NCBI GenBank assembly: GCA_001552515.1
Contig: BCRI01000036.1
Coordinates: 1-56,134, forward strand
DNA from: Sphaerimonospora mesophila NBRC 14179 = JCM 3151
GTDB lineage: Bacteria > Actinomycetota > Actinomycetes > Streptosporangiales > Streptosporangiaceae
Direction: 5' to 3'
Length of the DNA stretch: 56,134 nucleotides
The stretch's first letter is position 1, and every line of letters begins with the position of its first letter. This document shows, one piece after another, positions 24,246 through 33,430 of the stretch. The position numbers and the translations under genes were made by a program. A model generated the notes under the pieces. That model did not search any database, was not told the DNA's origin, and worked only from the letters and a program-made list of their open reading frames with translations.

Positions 24246-27242
24246 ATGGATATAGCTGGTGAGCACGGAGATTCCCAGCATTCCGAATGCCGTTTCCAGC
24301 TGCTCGGCCCCGTTGCGGCCTGGCGCCGGCGGCATCGACTCGACCTCGGACCGCCACTGCAGCGGGCCACCCTGTGCATCCTGGCCGCCCGCCCGGGCCA
24401 GGTGGTGACGCAGGAAACCCTGATCAGGGGGTTGTGGGGGGAGACGCCACCGAAAACGGCGCGGCAGAGCATCTACACCTACGTCGCGGGGCTACGGCGG
24501 GAACTGGAGCCCGACCTGGGGCCGCGTGGGCCTTTCACGCTGCTTGTGAACAGGTCCGGAGGATATGCGCTGCCACGCGGGCGGGTTCGGGTCGACGCCG
24601 GGGAGTTCGAGCATCGGACGGCCGCGGCCCGCCGGCTGCTGGCGAATGGCGCCCGTCAGGACTCGTTGAGGGAATTGGACGCGGCACTGGAACTGTGGAC
24701 CGGCCGGGCACTGTCGGGAATCCCCGGCCCGTTCGCGGAAATGGAGCGTGCCCGCCTTGAGGAACTGCGCCTTACCACGGTAGAGGATCGCGCCCGCGTC
24801 CTCCTCGGATTGAGACGCCATCAGGATGCGCTCGCGGCGCTCCACGACCTGATCCGCGAACACCCCCTCCGGCAACGGGCCCGGGAACTGCTGATGCTGG
24901 CGCTCCACCGCTGCGGCCGGCAGGCCGACGCGCTGGACGCGTACCTGGACATCCGCCGCCTCCTCGCCGAGCGGCTCGGAGTGGGTCCGGGTGAGAGCCT
25001 GCAGCGGTGTTACGAGGCGATCCTGCGCGGTGATCCGGCCCTGGAGTCTGCCCTGGACCCGGAGTCGGCCCCCGAGCCGGCCGACCTCGATCACGGGCCG
25101 AGACGGCTCGTCCCCGCGCCCCCTTCGGCGCCTTCTCCGGCGGCTGATCCGCAGGCGCCGGTGCCGGTGCCGCGTCAGCTGCCGCGGGCCGTGGACGGTT
25201 TCGTGGGCCGGACCGACGAGTCGGTGCGGCTGCGATCGTTGCTCGCCCCCTGGTCCGGCGGCCCGCCGAAGGCCACCGTCGTCATCACCGGTCCGGCCGG
25301 GGCGGGCAAGTCGGCCCTGGCCGTACAGGCCGCCCACGCCGTGAGCGATCATTTTCCCGACGGCCTGCTCTACGCCAACCTGCTCGGCGCGACACCGGGT
25401 GTCGAGCGACTGAAGCCGATCGACGTGCTCGGCAGATTCCTGCGCGCGCTCGGCGTGTTCGCCGAGGCGGTGCCGCATGACGTCGGCGAGGCCGCGGCCA
25501 TGCTGCGGGACAGGCTCGCGGGGCGCCGTGTCCTCGCCGTGCTGGACGACGCCTCCGGTCCCGACCAGGTGCGCCCGCTGCTGGATCTGCCGTCGGGCAA
25601 CGCGGTCCTCATCACGAGCCGTGAGTCGTTCGCCACCGTCGACAACTGCGTCCAGTTGTGCCTCGGCATGATGGCCCGCTCGGAGGCGGTCACCATGCTC
25701 GCCAAGCTGATCGGCGCGGAACGGGTCGCGGCCGGGCCGGCCGCCGCGGCCAGGCTGGTCGACCTGTGCGACGGCCTGCCGTTGGCCCTGCGACTGGCCG
25801 CGGCACGCCTGATAGACCGGCCGCACTGGGGTGTGCGGCACCTGGTCGAGCGGCTGGAGGACCGGGGACGGATCCTGCACGAGCTGGAGTCGGGCGACAT
25901 CGCCGTACGATCGAGCCTTGAGCTGAGCCACGACGCCCTCTCGCGCAGCACCCGCCCGCTCGACCGCCTGGCCGCCCGGATCCTGTGTCACCTGGGCGTC
26001 CTCCATGTGCCGGATGTGACGGCGCACGTGGTCGCCGCGCTCGTCGAGGTCCCCGTCGAACTCGCCGAGCGGGCGCTGGAACGCCTGACGGACGCACATC
26101 TGATCGAGTCGCGGGAGTTCGGGCGCTTCCAACTGCACGATCTGGTGCGGCTCTTCGCGATGGAGCTGGCTGAGGAGCATCTGACGCGGCAGGTCCGATC
26201 GGAGTCCCTCGATCGGGCGCTTCGGATGTACGGCTCGACCGCGCGTCTCGCCACCCGGTTGGTGGACCCTCACCGCGTCCAGCCGCCCTGGCCCGGAGAC
26301 GAGGCGTCGCCGGCCCCGCTGACCGACGACCAGGACGGCCACGGCTGGCTGGAGCGCGAGCGGGCGAACATTCTGGCCGCCGCTTCCCAGGCCATGGCGT
26401 CGGCGGACGACGACCTCGCCCGTCTGGGCGCGTACGTGGGCTTCTCGCTGATGTGGCACCTGTATCGCATGGGTCATCGAATCGAGAACCTGCGGATCAA
26501 CCAGCAGGCCCTCGACGCGGGGCAGCGCCTCGGCGACCGGGAGGTGACCGCGCTGGCGCACGGCTACGTCGCCATGTCGCTGGCCCGCATGGGCCGCGCC
26601 GACGAGGCGTTGCCCCACCAGCAGGCCGAGCTGGAACTCCGGCGCGGACGGCGAAACCGGTTCGAGGAGATGCGGGCGCTCGGCAACCTGAGTGTCACCT
26701 ACCTCTGCCTGGAGCGGTACGCGGACGCCCTCGGCTGCGCGCGGATCCAGCTGTCGATCGCCCGGGAGATCGGCACGGACGTGGGGGAACGGCACGCGCT
26801 GGCCATGCTCGGCTCGGCCTACCGGGGTCTGGGGGATCTGGCCGCGGCCACCGCCGTGCTCGACGAGAAGATCTCGCTGGCGCGAGCGGCGGGAGACCTG
26901 TTCCACGTGTCGCACGCGCTGCGCTACCTGGCCGAGATCCGCCTCGACCAGAACGATCCGCTGGCCGCGAAGACCCTGCTCGAGGAGTCGTTCGCCATCG
27001 ACCGGGAGATCAGGAACCACGACGCCATGCCGCAGTGTCTGGCTCAGCTCGCCATGGCGAACCGGATGCTGGGCCGGTTGGAGAGCGCGCTGGCCTACGC
27101 CGAGGAGGCGGCGGCGGTCGCGCACGCGGTCGGTGACAGGCGCTGGGAGGAATCGGCGGCCCGGGAGCTGGCCGCCATCAAGGCCGAGCTAGCGGCCGGC
27201 GCTCAGGGCGAGGAAGAGGTCGATGCGGTCGGCCATCGATGA
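24246..27242 (+). CDS. AfsR-like SARP regulator with NB-ARC and TPR domains
   Basis: 998 residues. Order: SARP winged helix (about 15-110; FQLLGPVAAW, SIYTYVAGLRREL), BTAD (116-262), Pro/Ala linker, NB-ARC NTPase (about 314-560) with Walker A GPAGAGKS at 349-356 and Walker B VLAVLDD at 429-435, then a helical region and TPRs to the end. AfsR-type proteins are ATP-dependent activators of antibiotic and developmental genes. No biosynthetic cluster lies in this window. ATG 24246 was chosen; GTG 24228 is possible and neither has a good ribosome binding site. The last 54 nt overlap the 3' end of the convergent pucR-like gene. Confidence 0.9.
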   Translation: MDIAGEHGDSQHSECRFQLLGPVAAWRRRHRLDLGPPLQRATLCILAARPGQVVTQETLIRGLWGETPPKTARQSIYTYVAGLRRELEPDLGPRGPFTLLVNRSGGYALPRGRVRVDAGEFEHRTAAARRLLANGARQDSLRELDAALELWTGRALSGIPGPFAEMERARLEELRLTTVEDRARVLLGLRRHQDALAALHDLIREHPLRQRARELLMLALHRCGRQADALDAYLDIRRLLAERLGVGPGESLQRCYEAILRGDPALESALDPESAPEPADLDHGPRRLVPAPPSAPSPAADPQAPVPVPRQLPRAVDGFVGRTDESVRLRSLLAPWSGGPPKATVVITGPAGAGKSALAVQAAHAVSDHFPDGLLYANLLGATPGVERLKPIDVLGRFLRALGVFAEAVPHDVGEAAAMLRDRLAGRRVLAVLDDASGPDQVRPLLDLPSGNAVLITSRESFATVDNCVQLCLGMMARSEAVTMLAKLIGAERVAAGPAAAARLVDLCDGLPLALRLAAARLIDRPHWGVRHLVERLEDRGRILHELESGDIAVRSSLELSHDALSRSTRPLDRLAARILCHLGVLHVPDVTAHVVAALVEVPVELAERALERLTDAHLIESREFGRFQLHDLVRLFAMELAEEHLTRQVRSESLDRALRMYGSTARLATRLVDPHRVQPPWPGDEASPAPLTDDQDGHGWLERERANILAAASQAMASADDDLARLGAYVGFSLMWHLYRMGHRIENLRINQQALDAGQRLGDREVTALAHGYVAMSLARMGRADEALPHQQAELELRRGRRNRFEEMRALGNLSVTYLCLERYADALGCARIQLSIAREIGTDVGERHALAMLGSAYRGLGDLAAATAVLDEKISLARAAGDLFHVSHALRYLAEIRLDQNDPLAAKTLLEESFAIDREIRNHDAMPQCLAQLAMANRMLGRLESALAYAEEAAAVAHAVGDRRWEESAARELAAIKAELAAGAQGEEEVDAVGHR

Positions 27243-28718
27243 CAGGTCCTTGCCGGTGAGCTCCTCGATCCGGCGGATCCGATAGCGGACCGTGTTGACA
27301 TGCACGTGCAGCCGCTCGGCGCAACCGTTCCACGACCCCGCGCAGTCCAGGAACACCTCCAGGGTCCGCACCATCTCGGCGCCGTGCCGCCGGTCGTAGT
27401 CGATCAGCGGGCCGAGCAGCCGTTCCGCGAACGACCGGCGGATGTCGCCGGGCACGGTCGCCAGCAGCAGCGCATGCGTGTAGATCTCGTCGCTGGTGGC
27501 CACTCCCCCGCCGCGTGCCTCGGCCATCCGCCTGGCGTGCCCGGCCTCCTCCAGCCCGCCGCGGATCGCGTGCGCGCCGGTCAGCGCGCTGCTCACGCCG
27601 ACGGCCACCGTGACGTCGGGCAGCCCGGCCGCCAGCAGTGCCGTGCGCTCGCGCAGCCGCCCCGCCAGCTCGTCCGCGGTGGTCTCCCGTAACGGAACCA
27701 GCGCGACGGACTCCCCCGGCTCGGCGCGGGCCACCGCGACCACCCGCCGGTCCAGCAGTTCCTCCACCACCCGGCCGCCGAGCAGGGCCGGATCACGGCC
27801 GCCGCCCGCCCCGGCCTGCCGTCCCGCCCCTGCCGTGGCCGTCACCACGACGTACGGCTCGGCCACGTCGATGCCGCAGGTACGCAGTCTGGCCGACAGC
27901 TCGGCCGGCTCACCTCCGGCCCACGCGAGCTCGACGAGCTCCTCGGCCAGCCGCCGCTCGACCCGGCGGCCCTCCTCGGTCCGGGTCCGGGCCATCGCCA
28001 CACACGACGCCAGTTCGAAGCCGATCTCGGCGTCGAGCTCGCCCCGGCAGACCAGCGCCCACCCGGCGGCCCGGTGCGACCGGTCCACCGCGAACAGCGT
28101 GAACGTCCCGTCGTCCCGCACGACCGCCGGCAGCCGGACCGCGCCCAGATAGGCGCGCGCCAGCCGTACGGCCCTGGCCTCGGGGAGATCTCCCGCGATC
28201 ACCGAGCCCGCCGCGGAGATCACCGCCGCGACGACGCCCAGCTCGCTCTCGATCAGCGTGAACAGCTCCGCCAGCTCCGCCCCCTCGGCCACGGCCGCGA
28301 CGATCCGCCGGCGGCGGCCGAGCTCGCCGCGCAGGTCTCCGGCCCTGGCGCCGGCGAGCCGCCTGGCGACGAGTTCGGTGATCGCGCCGAACGACACCTC
28401 GACCGGCACCCGCAGCAGCGGCAGGCCCCGCTCGCGGCAGGCCGTCACGAGATCGTCGGGGATCATGCCGAGCCAGGCGTCGCCGGCGCCGAGCGCGGCC
28501 ACCCCGGCGGCGGCCAGCGCGGCCACGAACCGCTCGGAGTCCGCGGCCTCCCGCCGCCACATGAGACCGGTCAGCACGAGCTCACCGCCCGTCAGATAGC
28601 GGCTGGGATCGGGCAGATCGGTGACGAGGACGTCCCCGATCTCACGGTCGAGCGCCTCGTCCCCGGTCAGCAGCCCGAGCCTGAGCTCCGCGACGGCGAG
28701 CAGATCCCTCAGCAGCAC
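27189..28718 (-). CDS. PucR family transcriptional regulator
   Basis: 509 residues. The N-terminal purine-catabolism domain (VLLRDLLAVAELRLGLLTGD, ending with a LPLLRVPVEVSF segment) is followed by a central GGDEF-like region and a C-terminal PucR helix-turn-helix (AERLHVHVNTVRYRIRRIEE) with the usual LSSMADRIDLFLALSA ending. In Bacillus the namesake controls purine use, and here the divergent neighbour is a xanthine dehydrogenase subunit, which fits. Start: GTG 28718, seven bases after TACGCT; the frame continues upstream to 28910, but that part does not look like PucR and would cover the divergent start region. Confidence 0.88.
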   Translation of the reverse strand: MLLRDLLAVAELRLGLLTGDEALDREIGDVLVTDLPDPSRYLTGGELVLTGLMWRREAADSERFVAALAAAGVAALGAGDAWLGMIPDDLVTACRERGLPLLRVPVEVSFGAITELVARRLAGARAGDLRGELGRRRRIVAAVAEGAELAELFTLIESELGVVAAVISAAGSVIAGDLPEARAVRLARAYLGAVRLPAVVRDDGTFTLFAVDRSHRAAGWALVCRGELDAEIGFELASCVAMARTRTEEGRRVERRLAEELVELAWAGGEPAELSARLRTCGIDVAEPYVVVTATAGAGRQAGAGGGRDPALLGGRVVEELLDRRVVAVARAEPGESVALVPLRETTADELAGRLRERTALLAAGLPDVTVAVGVSSALTGAHAIRGGLEEAGHARRMAEARGGGVATSDEIYTHALLLATVPGDIRRSFAERLLGPLIDYDRRHGAEMVRTLEVFLDCAGSWNGCAERLHVHVNTVRYRIRRIEELTGKDLSSMADRIDLFLALSAGR

Positions 28719-28842
28719 ACGGCACAGCGTATTCGGCGTAACGGCGAATTTGGAGAAAGCTACAAGCGACCATGCCGCCCGCGGCGGCGTTTCCATGACC
28801 ACGTCCATTGGCCGGGCCGATCTCCGTTGATGTACTGCGGTC

Positions 28843-31083
28843 ATGACGATGCGGACCGGGCGCCGCTCGGGTGTCGGCGAGAGCGCGCTGCGACCTGACG
28901 GGACGCTCAAGGTGACCGGCGAGTTCGCCTACGCCTCCGATCTGTGGCTGGACGGCATGTTGTGGGGGGCGACGCTGCGCAGCCCGCACCCGTCGGCGTG
29001 GATCCGCTCGGTCGACCTCTCCCCCGCGCTGGCCATGCCCGGCGTGTTCGCCGTACTGACCCACCGGGACGTGCCCGGCGAGAAGTGCTACGGCCTGGAG
29101 CGCGGGGACCAGCCGGTCCTCGCCGTCGACCAGGTCCGCTACCAGGGCGAACCGGTGGCGCTCGTGGCCGCCGATCACCCCGAGACCGCCCGGCGGGCCG
29201 CCGCGGCGATCGTGGTCGAGTACGCGCCGCGCGAGGCGGTCGTCGATCCGGAGCGCGCCGCTTTCGACCCGGACTGCCCCCTCGTCCACCCGGGCGGCAA
29301 TCTGGTACGGCACCAGCCGGTCAGGGTGGGCGACGTCGCGGCGGCCGCCCCGGCCGCCGAGGTCGTCGTCACCGGCGAGTACGAGGTGGGCATGCAGGAC
29401 CAGGCCTTCCTCGGCCCCGAGTCCGGCCTCGCGGTGCCGGCCGAGGACGGCGGGGTGGACCTGTACGTCGCGACGCAGTGGCTGCACGCCGACCGGGACC
29501 AGATCGCGCCGTGCCTCGGCCTGCCGGCCGACCGGGTGCGGCTGTCGCTCGCCGGGGTCGGCGGCGCTTTCGGCGCCCGCGAGGACCTGTCGATGCAGAT
29601 CCACGCCGCGATGCTGGCGCTGCGTACGGGCCGGCCGGTCAAGATGGTGTACGGCCGGGAGGAGTCGTTCTTCGGGCACGTCCACCGGCACCCCGCGCGG
29701 ATGCGCTACGAGCACGGCGCGACGCGCGACGGCCGGCTGGTCTACGTCAAGGCCGAGATCGTGCTGGACGGGGGCGCCTACTGCTCGTCCACCCCGGCCG
29801 TGGTCGGCAACGCCGCCTCCCTCGGCGTCGGGCCGTACGAGGTGGCGAACATCAGCGTCGACGCCTACGGCGTCTACACGAACAACCCGCCGTGCGGGGC
29901 GATGCGCGGGTTCGGGGCGGTTCAGGCGTGCTACGCCTACGAGTCGCAGATGGACCGGCTGGCGGAGGCCTGCGGGCTGTCGCCCGTCGAGATCCGGATG
30001 CGCAACGCGGTCTCGCAGGGCTCCAGGATCGCCACCGGACAGCTGATCGACACGCCGGCGCCGCTCGCCGAGATGCTCGCCGAGCTCGCGGCCATGCCGC
30101 TGCCCGAGCCGGTCGCCGTCCCCGCCGACCTGCGGCTGCTGCCGGGCGGCGTCTCGCAGACGACGCACGGCGAGGGCGTGCGCCGGGGCGTCGGATACGC
30201 CGTCGGCCTCAAGAACATCTGCTTCTCCGAGGGCTCCGACGACTACTCGACGGCCCGGGTGCGGGTCGAGTCGCTGGGCGGCGAACCGCACGTGCTCGTG
30301 CACACCGCGGCGGCCGAGGTCGGCCAGGGCCTGGTCACGATCCAGGCCCAGATCGCCCGCACCGAGCTGGGCATCGACCGGGTGACCGTCGCCCCGGCCG
30401 ACACCACGGTCGGCTCGGCCGGCTCCTCTTCCGCGTCACGGCAGTCGTACGTCACGGGCGGCGCGGTCAAGACCGCCTGCGAGGCCGTACGGCGGCGCCT
30501 CGACGCGTTGCGCGCCGACCACCCCGGGCGGGCGCTGGTGGAGCTTCTCGAACGGTTCGGCCCGGTGGAGGAGACGCGGGAATATCGCCACCGGCCGACC
30601 GAGCCGATGGATCCGGTCACCGGCCAGGGCGACACCCACACCCAGCTCGCGCTGTGCGTCCACCGGGCCGTCGTCGACGTGGACGTCGAGCTCGGTCTGG
30701 TCAAGGTCGTCGAGCTGGCCGCCGTCCAGGACGTCGGCAGGATCCTCAACCCGCTGGCCCTGGAAGGGCAGATCCACGGCGGCTCCGCCCAGGGGCTCGG
30801 CCTGGCGCTCATGGAGGAGATCCAGGTGCGCGACGGCCGGGTGCTGAACCCCTCGTTCACCGACTACCTGATCCCCACCGTCCTCGACATGCCGCCCATG
30901 CGGCTGTCGATTCTGGAGAACCCCGATCCGCATGCGCCGTACGGGCTGCGCGGCGCCGGGGAGCCGCCCACGCTGTCGTCGACGCCGGCGGTGGCGGCGG
31001 CCGTACGGGCCGCGACGGGCCTGCCGCTCACCCGCGTCCCGATCCGTCCCGAGGACATCGCGCTCACGCCGGCGGACGCCTGA
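28843..31083 (+). CDS. Xanthine dehydrogenase family molybdenum-binding subunit
   Basis: 746 residues of the large molybdopterin subunit (PucD/XdhD-like) that hydroxylates purines or aldehydes. Recognisable parts are GEFAYASDLWLDGMLWGATL (20 residues), VGGAFGAREDLSMQIHAAML, CGAMRGFGAVQ, AAEVGQGLVTIQAQ and, near the end, GLRGAGEPP with the catalytic Glu. Genes for the [2Fe-2S] and FAD subunits, normally adjacent, are absent; the next gene is unrelated and on the other strand. The enzyme must use partners encoded elsewhere. The divergent PucR-type regulator, 124 nt away, is the likely controller. No ribosome binding site is evident at ATG 28843. Confidence 0.92.
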   Translation: MTMRTGRRSGVGESALRPDGTLKVTGEFAYASDLWLDGMLWGATLRSPHPSAWIRSVDLSPALAMPGVFAVLTHRDVPGEKCYGLERGDQPVLAVDQVRYQGEPVALVAADHPETARRAAAAIVVEYAPREAVVDPERAAFDPDCPLVHPGGNLVRHQPVRVGDVAAAAPAAEVVVTGEYEVGMQDQAFLGPESGLAVPAEDGGVDLYVATQWLHADRDQIAPCLGLPADRVRLSLAGVGGAFGAREDLSMQIHAAMLALRTGRPVKMVYGREESFFGHVHRHPARMRYEHGATRDGRLVYVKAEIVLDGGAYCSSTPAVVGNAASLGVGPYEVANISVDAYGVYTNNPPCGAMRGFGAVQACYAYESQMDRLAEACGLSPVEIRMRNAVSQGSRIATGQLIDTPAPLAEMLAELAAMPLPEPVAVPADLRLLPGGVSQTTHGEGVRRGVGYAVGLKNICFSEGSDDYSTARVRVESLGGEPHVLVHTAAAEVGQGLVTIQAQIARTELGIDRVTVAPADTTVGSAGSSSASRQSYVTGGAVKTACEAVRRRLDALRADHPGRALVELLERFGPVEETREYRHRPTEPMDPVTGQGDTHTQLALCVHRAVVDVDVELGLVKVVELAAVQDVGRILNPLALEGQIHGGSAQGLGLALMEEIQVRDGRVLNPSFTDYLIPTVLDMPPMRLSILENPDPHAPYGLRGAGEPPTLSSTPAVAAAVRAATGLPLTRVPIRPEDIALTPADA

Positions 31084-31085
31084 TC

Positions 31086-32192
31086 TCAGGCGAGGTCGCC
31101 GGAGTCGCAGGCGACGCCGTCGCCGTCCACGTCCTTGTACCAGTAGTACTCGGCGTGCACTCCCTTGGTGTACGGCCCGAAGCCGTTGGCGGTGGCATCC
31201 TCGCAGCTCGCGAACCGCTGCTGCGTCCGTCCCCCCGTGCCCGTGGCCCCGGTGGCCCCGGTGGTCGCGGTGGTCGCGGGCCGGTCGGCCACCGGCTGGG
31301 TCGCGGCATCGGTCGGCGTCCCCGTGAACATCGGCTGTGTGGTCTGCGCTGTCGGCTCGGTGTACGCGGTGGGCTGGGTCTGCGTCGTGGGCTCGGTCTG
31401 CGTCGTGGGCTCGGTCTGCGGCTGGGTGAACGCCGGCTGGGTCGGCTGCGTGGGCTGGGTGGTCTGGGTGGTCTGGGGGGCGGTGGCGCCGGTGAGCAGG
31501 GTGAACAGCGCGTCGGCCTGCTCCTTGGTGAAGCCCGCTACCGCCAGGCTGTCCTGGGTGATCTCCTGCTCGACCCGGGGGGCGGCGACCACCTTGTCTC
31601 CCGCGACGATCGCGAGCTGCTGTTTGATGGTCTCCCGGGTCAGATCGGCGATCTGGTCCAGGTTGGCCGGGGACAGGACGAGCCGCAGGGAGTAGCTCCC
31701 ATCGCGCTCCGGCACCTCCTCGATCTTCTGTACGGTCGTCACCGTGACGCCGGGATCGAGCTGGTAGCACGTGGTGCCCGTGTCGTCGGGGACCGCGTCG
31801 GTCTCGGTGCAGGGCGCGGCCTTGACCCCGACCACCGGGGCGAAGTGCACGGGCGTCGCCAGCTGGCGCAGCGACACCCGTGAGAGCGGCGCCGCGTCCG
31901 GATTGCGGGTCATCACGACGGCCACGGCGCCGAGAGCGCCGGTCATCACGACGACCAGGGCGAGGGCGATGACAAGGGCCAGCGTCGTCCCCCGGGCGGC
32001 CTGCGGCTGCCCCGGCGGTCCGGGGTCCTGTGGCGGCCTCGGCTCATGTGGTGATTCGGGGGCGTCCGAGTCCGGAACGGCGCCCTCGCGCCGTTCTCCG
32101 CCGATTTCGGCGGCCCCGCCCGCCTCCGGGTCCACGCCCGGCTCGGGCTCCTCCTGGCGCTCGTTCCGCATCCCGTCCTCGATCCCTGCCAT
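31086..32192 (-). CDS. Membrane-anchored protein with SecD P1-head-like and excalibur domains
   Basis: 368 residues. A charged, Pro-rich cytoplasmic N-terminus (1-68) precedes one membrane helix (70-94). Residues about 102-238 resemble the extracytoplasmic P1 head of SecD (VSLRQLATPVHFAPVV; LVLSPANLDQIADLTRE; RVEQEITQDSLAVAGF). A Thr/Gln/Pro-rich stalk (239-318), encoded in part by 18-bp tandem repeats near 31380-31430 (TEPTTQ), leads to an excalibur calcium-binding domain with DVDGDGVACDSG at the end. It has none of the SecD transmembrane part, so it is not a translocase. Start ATG 32192; ATG 32171 is an alternative. Confidence 0.82.
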   Translation of the reverse strand: MAGIEDGMRNERQEEPEPGVDPEAGGAAEIGGERREGAVPDSDAPESPHEPRPPQDPGPPGQPQAARGTTLALVIALALVVVMTGALGAVAVVMTRNPDAAPLSRVSLRQLATPVHFAPVVGVKAAPCTETDAVPDDTGTTCYQLDPGVTVTTVQKIEEVPERDGSYSLRLVLSPANLDQIADLTRETIKQQLAIVAGDKVVAAPRVEQEITQDSLAVAGFTKEQADALFTLLTGATAPQTTQTTQPTQPTQPAFTQPQTEPTTQTEPTTQTQPTAYTEPTAQTTQPMFTGTPTDAATQPVADRPATTATTGATGATGTGGRTQQRFASCEDATANGFGPYTKGVHAEYYWYKDVDGDGVACDSGDLA

Positions 32193-32202
32193 CGCCCGCA
32201 GA

Positions 32203-32218
32203 GCCTACCGAGGTAGGC
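32203..32218. promoter_or_regulatory. Palindrome over the -10 region of the excalibur-protein gene
   Basis: GCCTACCGAGGTAGGC is an almost perfect 16-bp palindrome (two central bases unpaired). On the minus strand it overlaps TAGGCT, which ends nine bases before ATG 32192. The arrangement matches that at copC (22395-22414), including the shared core CTCGGTAG. Confidence 0.4.
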
Positions 32219-32249
32219 CAAGGGCGGGTAATCATCCGGCAAAACGACA

Positions 32250-32259
32250 CCCCCCCCCC
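32250..32259. repeat. Run of ten cytosines
   Basis: C10 is followed by GAA and C6, 58-67 bp upstream of the start of the minus-strand gene ending at 31086. Such runs can slip during replication. A sequencing or assembly length error is equally possible. Confidence 0.6.
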
Positions 32260-32274
32260 GAACCCCCCATCCCC

Positions 32275-32521
32275 GTGATCTTGCAGTTTCTCGCAAGGAC
32301 GCCCCCCGAGCTGGGCACTTCCATCCCGTGATCTTGCAGTTTCTCGCAGACAAGGCGCCTGACATGCGGGGACGGATGGCGTGATCTTGCAGTCCAACGC
32401 AAAGCGCAAGATCACGGACATCGTTTTCGCAGCTCAGGCACCGAACCTGCAAGGAACTGCAAGATCATGTAACGGAAAGTACCTGCTCACGGCGTAGACA
32501 TGCGAGTATTCGCAAGATCAC
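32275..32521. repeat. Symmetric 3+3 repeat array, copy 2 (247 bp, 53-bp period)
   Basis: Direct 21-bp copies start at 32275, 32328 and 32381; inverted copies end at 32415, 32468 and 32521. All steps are 53 bp and the central pair spans 35 bp, the same numbers as at 8162-8408. The first two direct copies are identical (GTGATCTTGCA followed by GTTTCTCGCA). The CTGAsCTGCG second motif recurs ten bases later in most units. The variable parts are unrelated to those of copy 1. It lies between two genes on the minus strand: 24 bp after the DUF3105 stop and 82 bp before the next start. Confidence 0.9.
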
Positions 32522-32545
32522 GGGGGTGGGTGGTGGTGGTCGTCG

Positions 32546-33277
32546 TCAGGAGGCGGCAGGCGACGGGCTCGCCGACTCCTGGGGTGCGGCCGACTCCTGC
32601 GAGGTGGGCGACTCCTCGGGAGCGGCGGACTCGTGGGGGTCGGCCGCCGTCGGCGGCGGGAGCGGCTGCTCCGCCGTGGTGCCGATGCCGCTGCTGCAGG
32701 CCGCGCCGAACTCCGGGGTGTAGGCCGGGTTCTGCTTGTACTTCTTGATGTAGACCGGCAGGCGGGGATCGTCGGCGCTGTCGAACTTGAGCTGGTGGTT
32801 CCAGGAGCTGGCCACGATCTTGGCGGGCAGCCCGGGGTACGGGCTGAGCAGCATGTAATCGGCGGAGGCCAGCGTCTTCAGCTTGTCCACCTCCGCCTTC
32901 GGCAGGTCGGGCTGATAGGTGATCCACACCGCGCCGTGCTCCAGCGAGTGGACGGCATGCTCGTTGTGGATGGGCTTGTCATAGATGCCGCAGTTCTGCC
33001 AGATGTAGTTGTGCCGGCCGCCGACGGGCGGCGTCTCGGTGTAGGCGACCTTGTCCCAGCTGTGGTCGGAGCCCTCGTACTTGTAGCTCGCCACCCCGTC
33101 GAGCGACTTGCTCGACCGGTCGTTGACCACGTAGACCGCGACCAGGCCGACCAGCACGACGATGACGAGACCGCCGATTCCCCACATCAGGAGGGCCACG
33201 CGCCGCTCCTTGCGCTTCTGCTCGGCGCGCATGCGGGCGAGGTGCTCACGTCTCGCCTGCGACTTGTCCTTCGCCAT
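32546..33277 (-). CDS. DUF3105 family membrane protein
   Basis: 243 residues. A basic N-terminus (KDKSQARREHLARMRAEQKR, 20 residues) and one helix (about 32-52) anchor an extracytoplasmic domain with the DUF3105 core: PPVGGRHNYIWQNCGIYDKP, NEHAVHSLEHGAVWITYQP and SSWNHQLKFDSADD. The conserved His residues suggest metal binding. The C-terminus is a Ser/Pro/Glu-rich tail with imperfect SAAPEESPTSQE repeats. It is divergent from a DUF305 gene, a pairing common in actinobacteria, sometimes near copper genes. Start ATG 33277 follows a GGAGGA box closely; the TTG at 33280 is less likely. Confidence 0.88.
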   Translation of the reverse strand: MAKDKSQARREHLARMRAEQKRKERRVALLMWGIGGLVIVVLVGLVAVYVVNDRSSKSLDGVASYKYEGSDHSWDKVAYTETPPVGGRHNYIWQNCGIYDKPIHNEHAVHSLEHGAVWITYQPDLPKAEVDKLKTLASADYMLLSPYPGLPAKIVASSWNHQLKFDSADDPRLPVYIKKYKQNPAYTPEFGAACSSGIGTTAEQPLPPPTAADPHESAAPEESPTSQESAAPQESASPSPAAS

Positions 33278-33430
33278 CAATCCTCCAGCCGCTGATCACA
33301 GGTTTCCCCCCGCGCGTATGGAGAATAGTGGGTATAGGGATAAACCCCGCGCAAGCCCAGAACTCAAGCACAGAACATGTGATCGATCGGCCCCGGGCCC
33401 ATGCGCACCGCGTGGAGTAGCCTGTGGGCG

